Source: Saprospiraceae bacterium
GTDB lineage: Bacteria > Bacteroidota > Bacteroidia > Chitinophagales > Saprospiraceae
Reading direction: 5' to 3'
NCBI GenBank assembly: GCA_020629935.1
Contig: JAHDCJ010000014.1
Span: forward strand, 1-37,907
DNA length: 37,907 nt
The notes beneath the pieces were generated by a model. It saw only the letters and a list, made by a program, of their open reading frames with translations, had not been told where the DNA came from and did no database searches. Numbering within the stretch: the stretch's first letter is position 1; each line of letters starts with the position of its first letter. A program made the position numbers and the translations under genes. Shown one piece after another: positions 24,752 to 33,605 of the stretch.

Positions 24752-27700
24752 ATGAACCGAATCATTTTTCTACTATTCTTTAGTTTTTTGATTTATCTTT
24801 CTGATGCTTCTAGCCAAACCAATAACAGACAGACAAATCCTGATGTTTTAATCAAAAAAGCACTTCAATTAAAAGAAGAGGGCAAATTGATTGAATCCAA
24901 TATGCTTTATTGGGAAGCCTTGCAACTTAAAGATCATTCAAATAATGAGATGGCTTTCTTTGAAACAGGAATACAATTAGCTACTGAAATAAAAAATCAA
25001 CGGGCTCCAGAAAAAGCCTTGCAAATCTTCAAAATTCTTCAGTCAAAAGCCCATGAGCAATTAGGAAAATCACATGCATTGTCAGCGGAGATTGCGCATC
25101 AAATGGGAATTACTTATTTTTTACAACATGATTTTGAAAAAGCCATTGTTCAATATCAACAAGCGGCAGACATTCGTTTAGAGGTGTTTGGGAAAAATAC
25201 TCCTGAATTAGCACAGAGTTATCACAACCTAGGAGTCACACACCGATACAATGGAAATTATACACAAGCCACCTCCTTTTTCAAACAAGCTATCACCATC
25301 CGCGAAAACATCAATGTACCTGGAAAATTAGGTCATAGCAATAATCAACTTGCTAAAATTATAGAAGAATCGGGAAATGCGCTTCAAGCCATTGGGCAAT
25401 ATGAATTAGCAAGACAAATATATCTGGAGAGTTTACCTGAACATGAGTATTTTTTTGTGGCAGATGTGCATAAAGATATTGCTAGAAATTACTTTAAAAC
25501 GCAACAGTTTGATCAGGCTAAATTGCATTATCAAGATGCGATAAAAGTATATACTGCATTATTTGGTGAAAAGGATTTCGAAGTCGCCAATTGTCTTTTA
25601 CATCTTGCCGAAATTGAAAATAAACAAGAAGCATATGATCAAGCTTATGCTTATCAAAAAAAGGCAATTTCTATTTTGGAAGAAACACAAAAAGAGATTT
25701 TACCCGAACGTGTTTTAGCCTATTCCCAATTTGCTGCTACAGCTCTATTACAAGAAAATTTCACTCATAGTCGTGAATTAGTCGACAAGGCCATTGAATT
25801 TGGACAAACCGTTTATCCTACAAAACATTATGATTTAGCGGCGATATATAAAACGAAAGCAGATTTATATTTTCATAAAAAAAATGAAGATCAAGCCTTA
25901 GCGTTTTATCAAAAAGCATTGATTTATTGTTATGCTAACTTTACAGATTCTAGTGTTTTTGTCAACCCTAAACGAGAGGAGCACACTTTATTAGCTGATC
26001 CTTCTTTGGTATTAGAAATTGTTGCTGCAAAAGCGCATATTTTTTCTAAAAATCAATCTCCAGAAAATTTAAAAAATGCCTATGCTTCATATCAATGGGC
26101 AGTTGACCATATTCAAGAGGTTTGTACCGAAAAAGACCCAATAGAAGGATTAGCTTTTTTTGAAAAAGAAGGGGTTCCAATTTTTGAAAAAGCCATTCAG
26201 ACCTTGAGAAAGTTAGATTCTTCTGCTTCTTCCAATCCAAACACAATCAATCAAATTTGGCAACTCGCAGAACAAAGCAAGCGCATACGGATGCTCCTTG
26301 CTTACCGTAGATTAGCTATTGTGGAAACTACAAAAGATCAACAAAAATTAATTTTAGAAGAACAAAATTTACAACGAGAAATTGTTTTTGCAAATTGCAA
26401 ATTAACGGATTTAACGCGTAATGCGCCCAAGGCTAGTGAACGAATTTTAGCATTAAAAACTCAAATCAAAAATCTTCAATTAGCAGCTAAAGAAAAAAAG
26501 GCGAAATTAAAAGAAAAAAACCCTGGATATTATGCGGCGAAATATGGTTCTAAAATTGATCATTTCGACCATTTATTTAATACCATTGATACCCAAACAG
26601 CCATCATTGAACTCTTTTGGGGAAAAGAAGAATTGGTTATCTTCCAGCTATTGGAAAGTGGATCTTCAATCCATGCAATTCCAATTACGGAAACATTTCT
26701 TAAGCGTATTGAAGCCTTGAAAATTAATAGTTTAAATCCGTTAAGTTTAACAGATAAACAAAATTTTATTGAACCTGCTTTTCAATTATATTCCGCTCTT
26801 TTTCCTAAGCCTTTACCTCATGCAATTAAGCGACTGATTATTATTCCTGATGGTCAATTTGTGTATTTTCCATTTAGCATGATGATTCAAACTTTACCTC
26901 AAGGTGATTTATCTAGTGCTTCTCTTGATTTTATGATAAAAAAATATGGCTTAAGTTATGGCTACCTTGCCTCCAATTATGTCAGCTATAAAACCTCTAA
27001 ATTTTGGGAAATGGATACGGATTTATTAGCCGTATCTCCCAATTATGAACAAAGCGATCGATTTGCACCTACAGCTAGAAGTAATTCAGAAATGAGTTTT
27101 CTGCAAAAAGAATTTAAGGCAGATATGATCCGTGGTATTGAAGCTACAAAAGGCAACTTTGAAGAAGTTATGAAGCGGCATGATGTGATTCATTTTACTA
27201 ATCTTGCTTATTTTAGCGACACCCTTTATCAAGCACCTTATTTAGTATTTAATCCTACAAAACCTAATGAAGAAGTTGCTGATTTTATTCTAGATATTCA
27301 AGCCATCGCCATGTTAAACATTAAAGCAAACATGCTCGTTTGTACGGGGTCAAGTATAGGGAATAATGTAGCAAAAGACCCCGATGGCTTAATGCGTTTT
27401 AGCCAAGCAATAAGTCTATCGGGATGTAATAGTTTAGTCGCTAATTTATGGCCTGTAAACAATACTTTTGGCAAAGAAATTATTGAACGTTTCTATCATT
27501 ATTTAGCAGAAGAAATGCCTAAAGATTTGGCTTTACAACAAGCCAAATTGGATTATTTAAACAATCCTAAAATAGATGGGTTACACAAACATCCTTTCTA
27601 TTGGGCAGGAATAATTGCTATTGGTGATTTGCAAAGTTTGAAATTAGAGTTTAAGATTAAAAACTACATTGGTTTGATGTTAGTCCTTCTTTCCATCTTT

Positions 27701-27769
27701 TTGCTCATCGGTTGGTTAATGATTCGCAAAGGGAAAACACCTACAATTTCGCATCCACCAATTTCATAA
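24752..27769 (+). CDS. Exported TPR-CHAT protein with degenerate (probably non-catalytic) CHAT domain
   Basis: A 1005-residue protein from the ATG at 24752 (a GTG two codons upstream is also possible). Residues 1-22 are a signal peptide (MNRIIFLLFFSFLIYLSDASSQ). Residues ~30-430 hold TPR repeats, e.g. FEKAIVQYQQAADIRLEVFG and YTQATSFFKQAITIREN. A helical linker with a coiled coil (~500-600) follows, and the CHAT domain spans ~620-960. A C-terminal TM segment (YIGLMLVLLSIFLLIGWLMI) anchors it with the bulk outside the cytoplasm. CHAT domains are caspase-like proteases with a His in HFATHG-like and a Cys in SACxTG-like motifs. Here they read H814-F-T-N-L818-A and C-T-G-S867-S-I-G, so the catalytic His is Leu and the Cys is Ser. 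The structural motif LVANLWPVNN is intact. A scaffold or binding role is inferred. It overlaps convergent ftcD by 29 bases. Confidence 0.9.
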   Translation: MNRIIFLLFFSFLIYLSDASSQTNNRQTNPDVLIKKALQLKEEGKLIESNMLYWEALQLKDHSNNEMAFFETGIQLATEIKNQRAPEKALQIFKILQSKAHEQLGKSHALSAEIAHQMGITYFLQHDFEKAIVQYQQAADIRLEVFGKNTPELAQSYHNLGVTHRYNGNYTQATSFFKQAITIRENINVPGKLGHSNNQLAKIIEESGNALQAIGQYELARQIYLESLPEHEYFFVADVHKDIARNYFKTQQFDQAKLHYQDAIKVYTALFGEKDFEVANCLLHLAEIENKQEAYDQAYAYQKKAISILEETQKEILPERVLAYSQFAATALLQENFTHSRELVDKAIEFGQTVYPTKHYDLAAIYKTKADLYFHKKNEDQALAFYQKALIYCYANFTDSSVFVNPKREEHTLLADPSLVLEIVAAKAHIFSKNQSPENLKNAYASYQWAVDHIQEVCTEKDPIEGLAFFEKEGVPIFEKAIQTLRKLDSSASSNPNTINQIWQLAEQSKRIRMLLAYRRLAIVETTKDQQKLILEEQNLQREIVFANCKLTDLTRNAPKASERILALKTQIKNLQLAAKEKKAKLKEKNPGYYAAKYGSKIDHFDHLFNTIDTQTAIIELFWGKEELVIFQLLESGSSIHAIPITETFLKRIEALKINSLNPLSLTDKQNFIEPAFQLYSALFPKPLPHAIKRLIIIPDGQFVYFPFSMMIQTLPQGDLSSASLDFMIKKYGLSYGYLASNYVSYKTSKFWEMDTDLLAVSPNYEQSDRFAPTARSNSEMSFLQKEFKADMIRGIEATKGNFEEVMKRHDVIHFTNLAYFSDTLYQAPYLVFNPTKPNEEVADFILDIQAIAMLNIKANMLVCTGSSIGNNVAKDPDGLMRFSQAISLSGCNSLVANLWPVNNTFGKEIIERFYHYLAEEMPKDLALQQAKLDYLNNPKIDGLHKHPFYWAGIIAIGDLQSLKLEFKIKNYIGLMLVLLSIFLLIGWLMIRKGKTPTISHPPIS

Positions 27770-29435
27770 TTTTTTGTTCTAAATCATCTGCTTGATTAAT
27801 CATTTCGTTTCCTTTAGACAACACCGTTTGCACAAAATCTTTATCGTCTAAATCCGTTACATTAATACGCACGTTTAGAAAAGCGCCGTGAATAGCTGCT
27901 CTAGCACATAAGGCTCCTACGCCTGCATCTGTAACCGAGTTTGGATTTCCTCCCGAGGCCATTCCTTCTAATACTCGAAAAGTTTCCATCACGACTTCCA
28001 TCACTTTAAAAGGCACTTCTATCGCATATTTTGTAGCGTCTTGAATGGCTTGTTTTCGATTTGCTTTTTCTTCCTCATTTCCTTTCGGTAAACGAAAAGC
28101 ATCCATGATTGCGTTGAATGATTTGGTGTCTTCATCTACCAAAGCCAATAGTTGATCTTTTAACTGTTGGCCTTCTTTTGCCCAATCGGAAAACTCTTCC
28201 CAACGATCATCCCAAATTCTACGATTAGCAGAAAGATTAGCGACCATGGTACCTAATGAAATTCCTAAAGCACCTACATAAGCGGAAATTGATCCTCCTC
28301 CTGGAGCAGGACTTTCAGAAGCTGTTTCATTAGCAAATGCTCTCAAATTCATTTGTAATAAAGGCTCATCACTTAGGCTTTTAAGTTGATACTCAATGAT
28401 CTTTTTTTGTGGATCAAAAGGGCTTAATTCATCTAGACCTAAAGATTTTACAGCAATACGGATAAGTTCAGATTCTGCAACTCCAGTAGATCTTTTTTGT
28501 TGGGTTAAAAAATATTTACCTGCATCAAGCATTACCTGTAAAGGAACTAAACCGACAAGTTCGGAACCTGTAACACGAAGTCCTCTTTGGTTACAACTTT
28601 TTCTTGTTTCCTCAAAAGCCACATGTAATGAGGTATCTTTAATATTGGTCAGGTTCATCGAAATTTGGGCAATACCATATTCTTCAATATACCAACCAAT
28701 GGCCTTAACCGATTTACAAGCTCCAGGAATCCGAACGGGGTTTCCTTGTTCGTCATTAATAATTTTACCATTGACTTTTCCTCCTTCTCTTTTCACTCGT
28801 CCATTTTCACGAATATCAAAGGCAACTGAATTGGCTCGTCTAACGGAAGTGGTGTTTAGATTGATATTATAAGCAATTAAAAAATCTCTTGCGCCAATTA
28901 CGGTTACTCCAGTTTTAGCTACTCGATCTGAAAAAGCATTTGGGCCAAAATCTGGTTTCCATTCGGCTTTGCCTAATTTCTGTGGAATCGCTTCGTATTC
29001 ACCAGATCGAATCGTGGCCAAGTTTCTCCATTCGGGCTTACTTGCTGCTGACTCATATAAGTAGATTGGAATATCTAATCCTTCTCCAACTTTCTGAGCT
29101 AGTTTTTTAGCATAAGTCACCGTTTCTTCCATGCTAATATTCGCAATTGGAATCAGGGGACAAACATCTGTTGCGCCTTGTCGGGGATGCTCTCCTGAAT
29201 GCTTACTCATATCAATTAATTCGCCTGCTTTTTGGATTGCTAAATAGGCAGCTTCAACAACAGCATCAGGTTCTCCTACAAAAGTAACCACTGTACGATT
29301 TGTGGCTTTTCCTGGATCTACGTCAAGAAGTTTTACCCCTTCTACCGTTTCAATAGCATCCGTAATTTGTCGAATGATACTCATATCTCGACCTTCACTA
29401 AAATTTGGAACGCATTCTATTAATTGTTTGCCCAT
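27741..29435 (-). CDS. ftcD: Bifunctional glutamate formimidoyltransferase / formimidoyltetrahydrofolate cyclodeaminase
   Basis: A 564-residue fused enzyme like animal FTCD. Residues ~1-325 are the formiminotransferase (LIECVPNFSEGRD at 5-17; catalytic-type His83 in KHSGEHPRQGATD). Residues ~355-564 are the cyclodeaminase helical domain (ESPAPGGGSISAYVGALG, then SGGNPNSVTDAGVGALCARAA). Known role: it takes the formimino group from formiminoglutamate, the product of histidine breakdown, onto tetrahydrofolate and releases ammonia to give methenyl-THF, in the cytoplasm. No other hut gene is in the window, so the histidine pathway is encoded elsewhere. It has the best promoter match in the window (29467-29496). 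Its 3' end overlaps the convergent TPR-CHAT gene by 29 bases. Confidence 0.96.
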   Translation of the reverse strand: MGKQLIECVPNFSEGRDMSIIRQITDAIETVEGVKLLDVDPGKATNRTVVTFVGEPDAVVEAAYLAIQKAGELIDMSKHSGEHPRQGATDVCPLIPIANISMEETVTYAKKLAQKVGEGLDIPIYLYESAASKPEWRNLATIRSGEYEAIPQKLGKAEWKPDFGPNAFSDRVAKTGVTVIGARDFLIAYNINLNTTSVRRANSVAFDIRENGRVKREGGKVNGKIINDEQGNPVRIPGACKSVKAIGWYIEEYGIAQISMNLTNIKDTSLHVAFEETRKSCNQRGLRVTGSELVGLVPLQVMLDAGKYFLTQQKRSTGVAESELIRIAVKSLGLDELSPFDPQKKIIEYQLKSLSDEPLLQMNLRAFANETASESPAPGGGSISAYVGALGISLGTMVANLSANRRIWDDRWEEFSDWAKEGQQLKDQLLALVDEDTKSFNAIMDAFRLPKGNEEEKANRKQAIQDATKYAIEVPFKVMEVVMETFRVLEGMASGGNPNSVTDAGVGALCARAAIHGAFLNVRINVTDLDDKDFVQTVLSKGNEMINQADDLEQKIMKLVDAKL

Positions 29436-29747
29436 GACGATTTGCTTGATTGTTTAATTAATGTTGCAAATTTAGAGATAATAAAGGCAAAAGCAATAAT
29501 TTTTTATACTTTTAAAATCTTATTCTTAGCACTTTATTCTTTTCCTTGACAAAAAGAATAAAAATCAATACTTCCAGCGGTGTTAAACAAAAATTGGAAA
29601 CTAAAAATCTAAACAAAATAAAGACGCTACATGCAGACTGTATTTTATTTTAACGATTTCTAATTCCCAATTTACTATACAGGTTAAGGTCGGTCATAGG
29701 ATCTTGTCCTGCTATTCGTCTTTTATTCCCTTATCCATTCTACAACT
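29436..29747. other. Intergenic region upstream of ftcD, no gene seen
   Basis: 312 bases holding the ftcD promoter near one end. The rest shows no reading frame with a credible start and no strong hairpin. A slightly GC-richer patch (29685-29725, with GGTCGGTCAT and GCTATTCG) vaguely resembles the GC-rich repeat but is too weak to call. Confidence 0.5.
29467..29496 (-). promoter_or_regulatory. Bacteroidota-type promoter for ftcD
   Basis: On the - strand TTG (29496-29494), a 19-base spacer, then TAAATTTG (29474-29467). This is a full match to the TTG-N17-23-TAnnTTTG consensus, giving a predicted start near 29460 and a leader of about 25 bases. Confidence 0.65.
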
Positions 29748-31175
29748 CTAATTCCCCATTTCCATTAACTGCTTTACTGGATCATCGCCTAAATCTTTCA
29801 TCTCCATCGCAAAATCATAACTTGGATTAGATTCTTTTCGAAGATCTTTAAAATCAATTTTCCGATATTTTTTAGAGGAGTAAAGAGCGATCTTTTTATC
29901 AGGTAAAATAGAAAAAAGAAAACCTTTGTCATCCGGTACGAGCGTCATTTTTTCCCATTGGCTTGCGGGAAATTTAATAAGGCTTTTTCGATCGCCACTA
30001 ATGTACACCACTTCCATTTCTTGCAGTTTTTCATTGAGTGGAACACCAAATTCGAACTGAGCAAGGAGTTCTACTTTATCATCCATCTTTAGTAGACGGT
30101 CCCAGTTGTAGATACCAAAATTTTGGATAGAGAAATCTCGATAGACATCTGCCAATAAAGCTAAGCGTTCTCTTTCTTTTCTGACTTTGGCCATCGTGGT
30201 ATTATAATTTTTTTTCCATTCTTCTGGAGGAAAAGCGAATAATGATTTCAAGGTCATTACGGCCTCTACTTCTGTAGTGAAGACTGTTTTCGTTTTTAAA
30301 TTTTTCACTTCCATCAGATAACGATTTCCTTCTTTTAGATAGACTTTAGCTATTGCATCTTTCCCCCATTTTGGGAAACTCTTTTTATGTAGGTTTTTCC
30401 AAACAATAAAGCCCGCTAAAATTTTCTTTCCTTCAAAAATCACATGGCCTCTTACATCTAGATCTTCCCAACCCAAACCGTAGGAAGCTAGCTTTTTTTG
30501 AATTCCAGTATGATCTGCATTCTTGATTTTATCTTGGAGATAAATATCTAGAATTCCATTATAATTACAAGCGAAATAATTTCGATTTAGAGGAAAGGCT
30601 AGTTTAGGTTTTAAGGATTCGTTTGTTTGTATTTTTTTTCTTTTACTGTAGTTGGTTCTAGGCTTTGTTCGACCTAGACTATCCCATTGTTCTCCTTCTT
30701 CGTTTAAGTAGAAAAAATCATAATCATTGCCTTTCTTAAAGGAAGCCAATTTGACCTGAACCGCTTTTTCAGGATTAATTTTCAAATTCGATTTTACATT
30801 TCTAAGTTCGAAAGAACCTGCCGTTTCAAAAGGGCCGTTTCCGTTGTAATCCATAGGAATACCTGCGAGGTAGACAGGCATTGCATCGTGAAATTCTCGG
30901 TATTTCATGGCGACTTTTCCTTGGTATGGATTTCCTAAACTATCTAAAAAACATTGTTTGGGAAAATGAACTTTGCTGCCTGTTTGGGAGGTAAATGTAT
31001 ACGCTTTACTTGCATCAAATTCAAAGGAAGAGAAGCTAGGGTTCCATTCTTTGACTGGTGGATTTACGAAAGGTGTTGACTCTGTAATTTCTCGATCTTT
31101 TGGTTGGCATGAACAAACTAAAAGCGATAAAAAACAAATAGAGGCAAACCAATTCGCTGTGGTTAAATTTGCCAT
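29748..31175 (-). CDS. Large lipoprotein of unknown function
   Basis: A 475-residue protein read from the ATG at 31175, which yields a lipoprotein signal peptide with lipobox LVCSC (Cys23). A longer frame from 31259 would overlap the upstream gene and hide the signal, so I rejected it. The mature N-terminus (residues ~40-160) has the pattern TFTSQTGSKVHFPKQCFLDSLGNPYQGKV followed by YREFHDAMPVYLAGIPMDY and FETAGSFELRN. This is a beta module I have seen in many uncharacterised Bacteroidota envelope proteins. The remainder is mixed alpha/beta with basic patches and no recognisable enzyme motif. It is expected to be anchored in the envelope. It lies 53 bases downstream of the possible lysozyme-like gene on the same strand and probably shares its transcript. 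Confidence 0.8.
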   Translation of the reverse strand: MANLTTANWFASICFLSLLVCSCQPKDREITESTPFVNPPVKEWNPSFSSFEFDASKAYTFTSQTGSKVHFPKQCFLDSLGNPYQGKVAMKYREFHDAMPVYLAGIPMDYNGNGPFETAGSFELRNVKSNLKINPEKAVQVKLASFKKGNDYDFFYLNEEGEQWDSLGRTKPRTNYSKRKKIQTNESLKPKLAFPLNRNYFACNYNGILDIYLQDKIKNADHTGIQKKLASYGLGWEDLDVRGHVIFEGKKILAGFIVWKNLHKKSFPKWGKDAIAKVYLKEGNRYLMEVKNLKTKTVFTTEVEAVMTLKSLFAFPPEEWKKNYNTTMAKVRKERERLALLADVYRDFSIQNFGIYNWDRLLKMDDKVELLAQFEFGVPLNEKLQEMEVVYISGDRKSLIKFPASQWEKMTLVPDDKGFLFSILPDKKIALYSSKKYRKIDFKDLRKESNPSYDFAMEMKDLGDDPVKQLMEMGN

Positions 31176-31228
31176 TTTGTTACTATTTAAAATTAAAAAA
31201 AAGTAAAGATTTGAGCGTATGTAGATTA

Positions 31229-31903
31229 TTATTTGTTGTCCTTGTTTAAAAAATACCATAAGGCAAAATCGGCGTAAGCTTCTTGGGGTTCTTCACTATA
31301 TTTTCCGTACGGAAATGCTTTTACTTTAGACCAAGCACTTATAGATTTGGGTGTTTTCCAAAAACCATAATTATAAGCGGAGGCGAACCAAGTTAATTGA
31401 TCTTCTTTGGAGCGAAAACGTAGGTTTTTTGCTTGCATAATTTCAAAAAAACTAAAGGCATAATCTAATTGAAATTCAAATTGTTTGAGTCGTTCCATTC
31501 GTTCTTTTCGTCTATTTTCTTCGGAAGAAAAAGAGACCAATTCTTCATACTTTTGTTGCAGGCTTGACGAGGCACAGATTGCTTCTTCTAATTTTTCAAT
31601 AAAGGAAATTTTCATTTGAAATCTTCCAATAGAAAAGTCCACTTTATTACTTCCATTGTTGATATATGCTTGTTCAAGTACTTTGGTTTCTATTAAATCT
31701 TTGACTATATCGTATCGGATTAATTCTGGAAAGACGACTGCAAGAACTTCTTCTGTTGGTTGGGCATATCGATTAGCTTTCGCTTCAATAAGAAAAGCAT
31801 TAGCGCTTAAAAAGGCAATGGCAGATGCACGTTCTTCCTGAAAAGAAAGCGAGGCACTTCCATTGGCGATGCCAATAAATAATAAGATGGAAAGCAATTT
31901 CAT
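31229..31903 (-). CDS. Exported protein, possibly lysozyme/lytic-transglycosylase-like
   Basis: A 224-residue protein with a signal peptide (MKLLSILLFIGIANGSASLS). Three patterns recall the lysozyme-like fold: VFPELIRYD with Glu60 in the place of a catalytic acid, DFSIGRFQMKISF (89-101) resembling the G-x-x-Q-M motif of lytic transglycosylases, and SAYNYGFW (~180) resembling their AYN-G motif. The middle (110-160) is a charged helix. If correct it would cut peptidoglycan in the periplasm, but the similarity is by eye and moderate. The next gene downstream on the same strand encodes a lipoprotein. A GC-rich repeat (31930-32033) lies immediately upstream, between it and the bestrophin gene. Confidence 0.75.
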   Translation of the reverse strand: MKLLSILLFIGIANGSASLSFQEERASAIAFLSANAFLIEAKANRYAQPTEEVLAVVFPELIRYDIVKDLIETKVLEQAYINNGSNKVDFSIGRFQMKISFIEKLEEAICASSSLQQKYEELVSFSSEENRRKERMERLKQFEFQLDYAFSFFEIMQAKNLRFRSKEDQLTWFASAYNYGFWKTPKSISAWSKVKAFPYGKYSEEPQEAYADFALWYFLNKDNK

Positions 31904-31929
31904 GGCTTGGGGCTTAATGATTTAGAGGT

Positions 31930-32033
31930 CACTTACTTGGACAAGGGATAGACGCGGAATGCGCACAGCGTAGCGAGCACATTATAGCAAATAGCCCGAC
32001 CCTAAAAATTTATTTTTTAGGGATGGCCCATAA
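31930..32033 (-). repeat. GC-rich intergenic dispersed repeat, copy B (inverted relative to copy A)
   Basis: Read on the - strand it starts TTATGGGCC, like TTATGGCC of copy A, and contains AGGGTCGGGCTATTT (31989-32003), one mismatch to copy A over 15 bases. It then runs into GCTCGCTACGCTGTGCGC, similar in composition to GCTCAGCCTGCGCCC of copy A. Its first hairpin is longer: CCCTAAAAA (32000-32008) / TTTTTAGGG (32014-32022), versus CCCTAAAGGG in copy A. GC content drops sharply on both sides. No coding sense. Confidence 0.6.
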
Positions 32034-32132
32034 TAAAGTCACCTAAAACTCTACTTGTGTAGATAAAACCTCAGGCTATTATATATTATTGTTGATGATT
32101 ATGTATTTGACATTAAAATTACAAAAACAGGT

Positions 32133-33170
32133 CTAAAGTAAGATACCATTGATTGGTTTGATGCCTTCAGGCAATTCGGTTTCTCCAAGCATTTCTCTCA
32201 TGTCAATCTCTATGGTTCGACACAGGGCATACATTGGAATATCATTACCGAGTCCTTCAAAGGGGTTTTCTGAATAGTCTCCAACGAGCTCCATCATAAG
32301 GTAAATCCAAGAAACTAAGACCGTAAAAGGAATGGCTAGCCAAGTACCTGATTCGCCCAATTGGTGAAATTCGCTAATCATACCAAAGGGCAATAAAAAG
32401 ATAAATATGCCTACAAAGATCATACTCATAGAACCATACTGTCTAGGTAAAGGGAATTTTTTGATACGCTCTGCTTTACCTTGATGCACATAAAAATCGT
32501 ATAAGATTTGTTGCATCTCCATATGTCGGAAATCTTCGATCAATCCTGTAGACCGTAGCTCTCTTAGATCACGTGCTTGTTTATTAATGATTTGAGTAGC
32601 TGTATTTTTATAATTGATCAATTCTTCATATTCATCTGGAGGAAGAAAACATTTTAATTCGGATTGAGTAATTTGATCATCCAATAAACCCACTCCAAAT
32701 TGTTTTCTTCTTTTTTCGGTAAATCTGGCGGTGTGTTTCCCTTGGCTAATATGTTCCCATTGCGTAGGAATTAACAATTGGCTTCGCAAGGCATAAAGCC
32801 ATCCGATATGTCGATAAAATAATTTTTTCTTGGTTTCTTTAAGCGTTGCTTCGTCCATATCTTCTTTAGCAAATTGATTAGTAACAAATGCATCTACAGC
32901 TGATCCCCATGCGCGACTACTATTGACAATAGCGCCCCAAATTTTACGCGCTTCCCAAAGTCGATCATAGGCTTGATTGTTTTTAAAACCTACATAAAAA
33001 GCTACCGCGGTTCCAATAATAGAAAGCGGAAGAAACGGAATATTTACCCAATGATCGTGTACGAGCATATGGCCTACATAGACGATACAAGACCACAAGG
33101 TGATCCATATGATATGTCTTCCTGAAAATTTTAAAATGCTAACTAAATTGAAATTCTTATTTACGTACAT
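32133..33170 (-). CDS. Bestrophin-like (UPF0187/YneE) membrane channel
   Basis: A 345-residue membrane protein of typical length for bacterial bestrophins. The diagnostic stretch FYVGFKNNQAYDRLWEARKIWG with the preceding PLSIIGTAVA (~48-82) is clear, followed by GAIVNSSRAWG. Four hydrophobic segments are visible (about residues 17-35, 45-63, 235-255, 265-285). Bacterial homologues form pentameric ion channels in the cytoplasmic membrane. The physiological ion here is not determinable. The start lies 75 bases after the stop of the small CPK membrane protein gene, so it could be the last gene of that operon or have its own promoter. Confidence 0.9.
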   Translation of the reverse strand: MYVNKNFNLVSILKFSGRHIIWITLWSCIVYVGHMLVHDHWVNIPFLPLSIIGTAVAFYVGFKNNQAYDRLWEARKIWGAIVNSSRAWGSAVDAFVTNQFAKEDMDEATLKETKKKLFYRHIGWLYALRSQLLIPTQWEHISQGKHTARFTEKRRKQFGVGLLDDQITQSELKCFLPPDEYEELINYKNTATQIINKQARDLRELRSTGLIEDFRHMEMQQILYDFYVHQGKAERIKKFPLPRQYGSMSMIFVGIFIFLLPFGMISEFHQLGESGTWLAIPFTVLVSWIYLMMELVGDYSENPFEGLGNDIPMYALCRTIEIDMREMLGETELPEGIKPINGILL

Positions 33171-33245
33171 CGTTTTTTATATTGTTTGCGGTAATATAAG
33201 TAAATCTTGCGAATTCGACTACCTAGCTGCTAAAAAATCAATGGA

Positions 33246-33605
33246 TCAAATTTGAAATACTTTACTTAGCAATAAACTCACACAAATTCCTAGCGAAAGA
33301 AAACACATTGGGATACCAGAAGAAGTTTTAGGACATTCGCCAAGCCCAGTAATTTGGGCGATACTTCCAACCGTAGCAATTAAAGTGACCATTCCTACCC
33401 CTGCAAAAAACACATTATTATTTTGGGAAAATGGAAAGAGATGACCTATCATTGCTATTGTAAATCCGCCGAGTACAATGTAACAAGCAGGGATGCTTAA
33501 TATTTTTGGGCATACATTTTTTACTTGGAAATCATGTAACGACAAACTTCCTGCGCCATAAATGGCCAATAAAAGTAATCCTAAGATGAGGAGATATAAG
33601 GTCAT
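33246..33605 (-). CDS. Small four-TM protein with two CPK...IPxC motifs
   Basis: A 119-residue membrane protein. I set the start at the ATG at 33605 because it overlaps the TGA of the DedA gene as ATGA, a classic translational-coupling arrangement; the longer frame to 33704 is unlikely. Four hydrophobic segments alternate with two very similar loops: CPKILSIPAC (32-41) and CPKTSSGIPMC (91-101). Each is followed by an aromatic residue and L-G at the start of a TM segment (CYIVLGG and CFLSLGI). The protein thus looks like an internal duplication of a two-TM unit, each with a conserved pair of cysteines on the same side of the membrane. Disulfide formation or redox/metal binding is possible but unproven. 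I do not recognise a named family. Confidence 0.75.
   Translation of the reverse strand: MTLYLLILGLLLLAIYGAGSLSLHDFQVKNVCPKILSIPACYIVLGGFTIAMIGHLFPFSQNNNVFFAGVGMVTLIATVGSIAQITGLGECPKTSSGIPMCFLSLGICVSLLLSKVFQI

Noticed and set aside
28396..28872. 158-codon open frame on the + strand inside ftcD
   Set aside because: Antisense shadow of the conserved formiminotransferase domain; no signal, domain or promoter.
29685..29730. Possible third, decayed copy of the GC-rich repeat
   Set aside because: Shares only short fragments (GGTCGG, GCTATTCG, ATTCCCTTATCC-like) with the other copies; too little to separate from chance.
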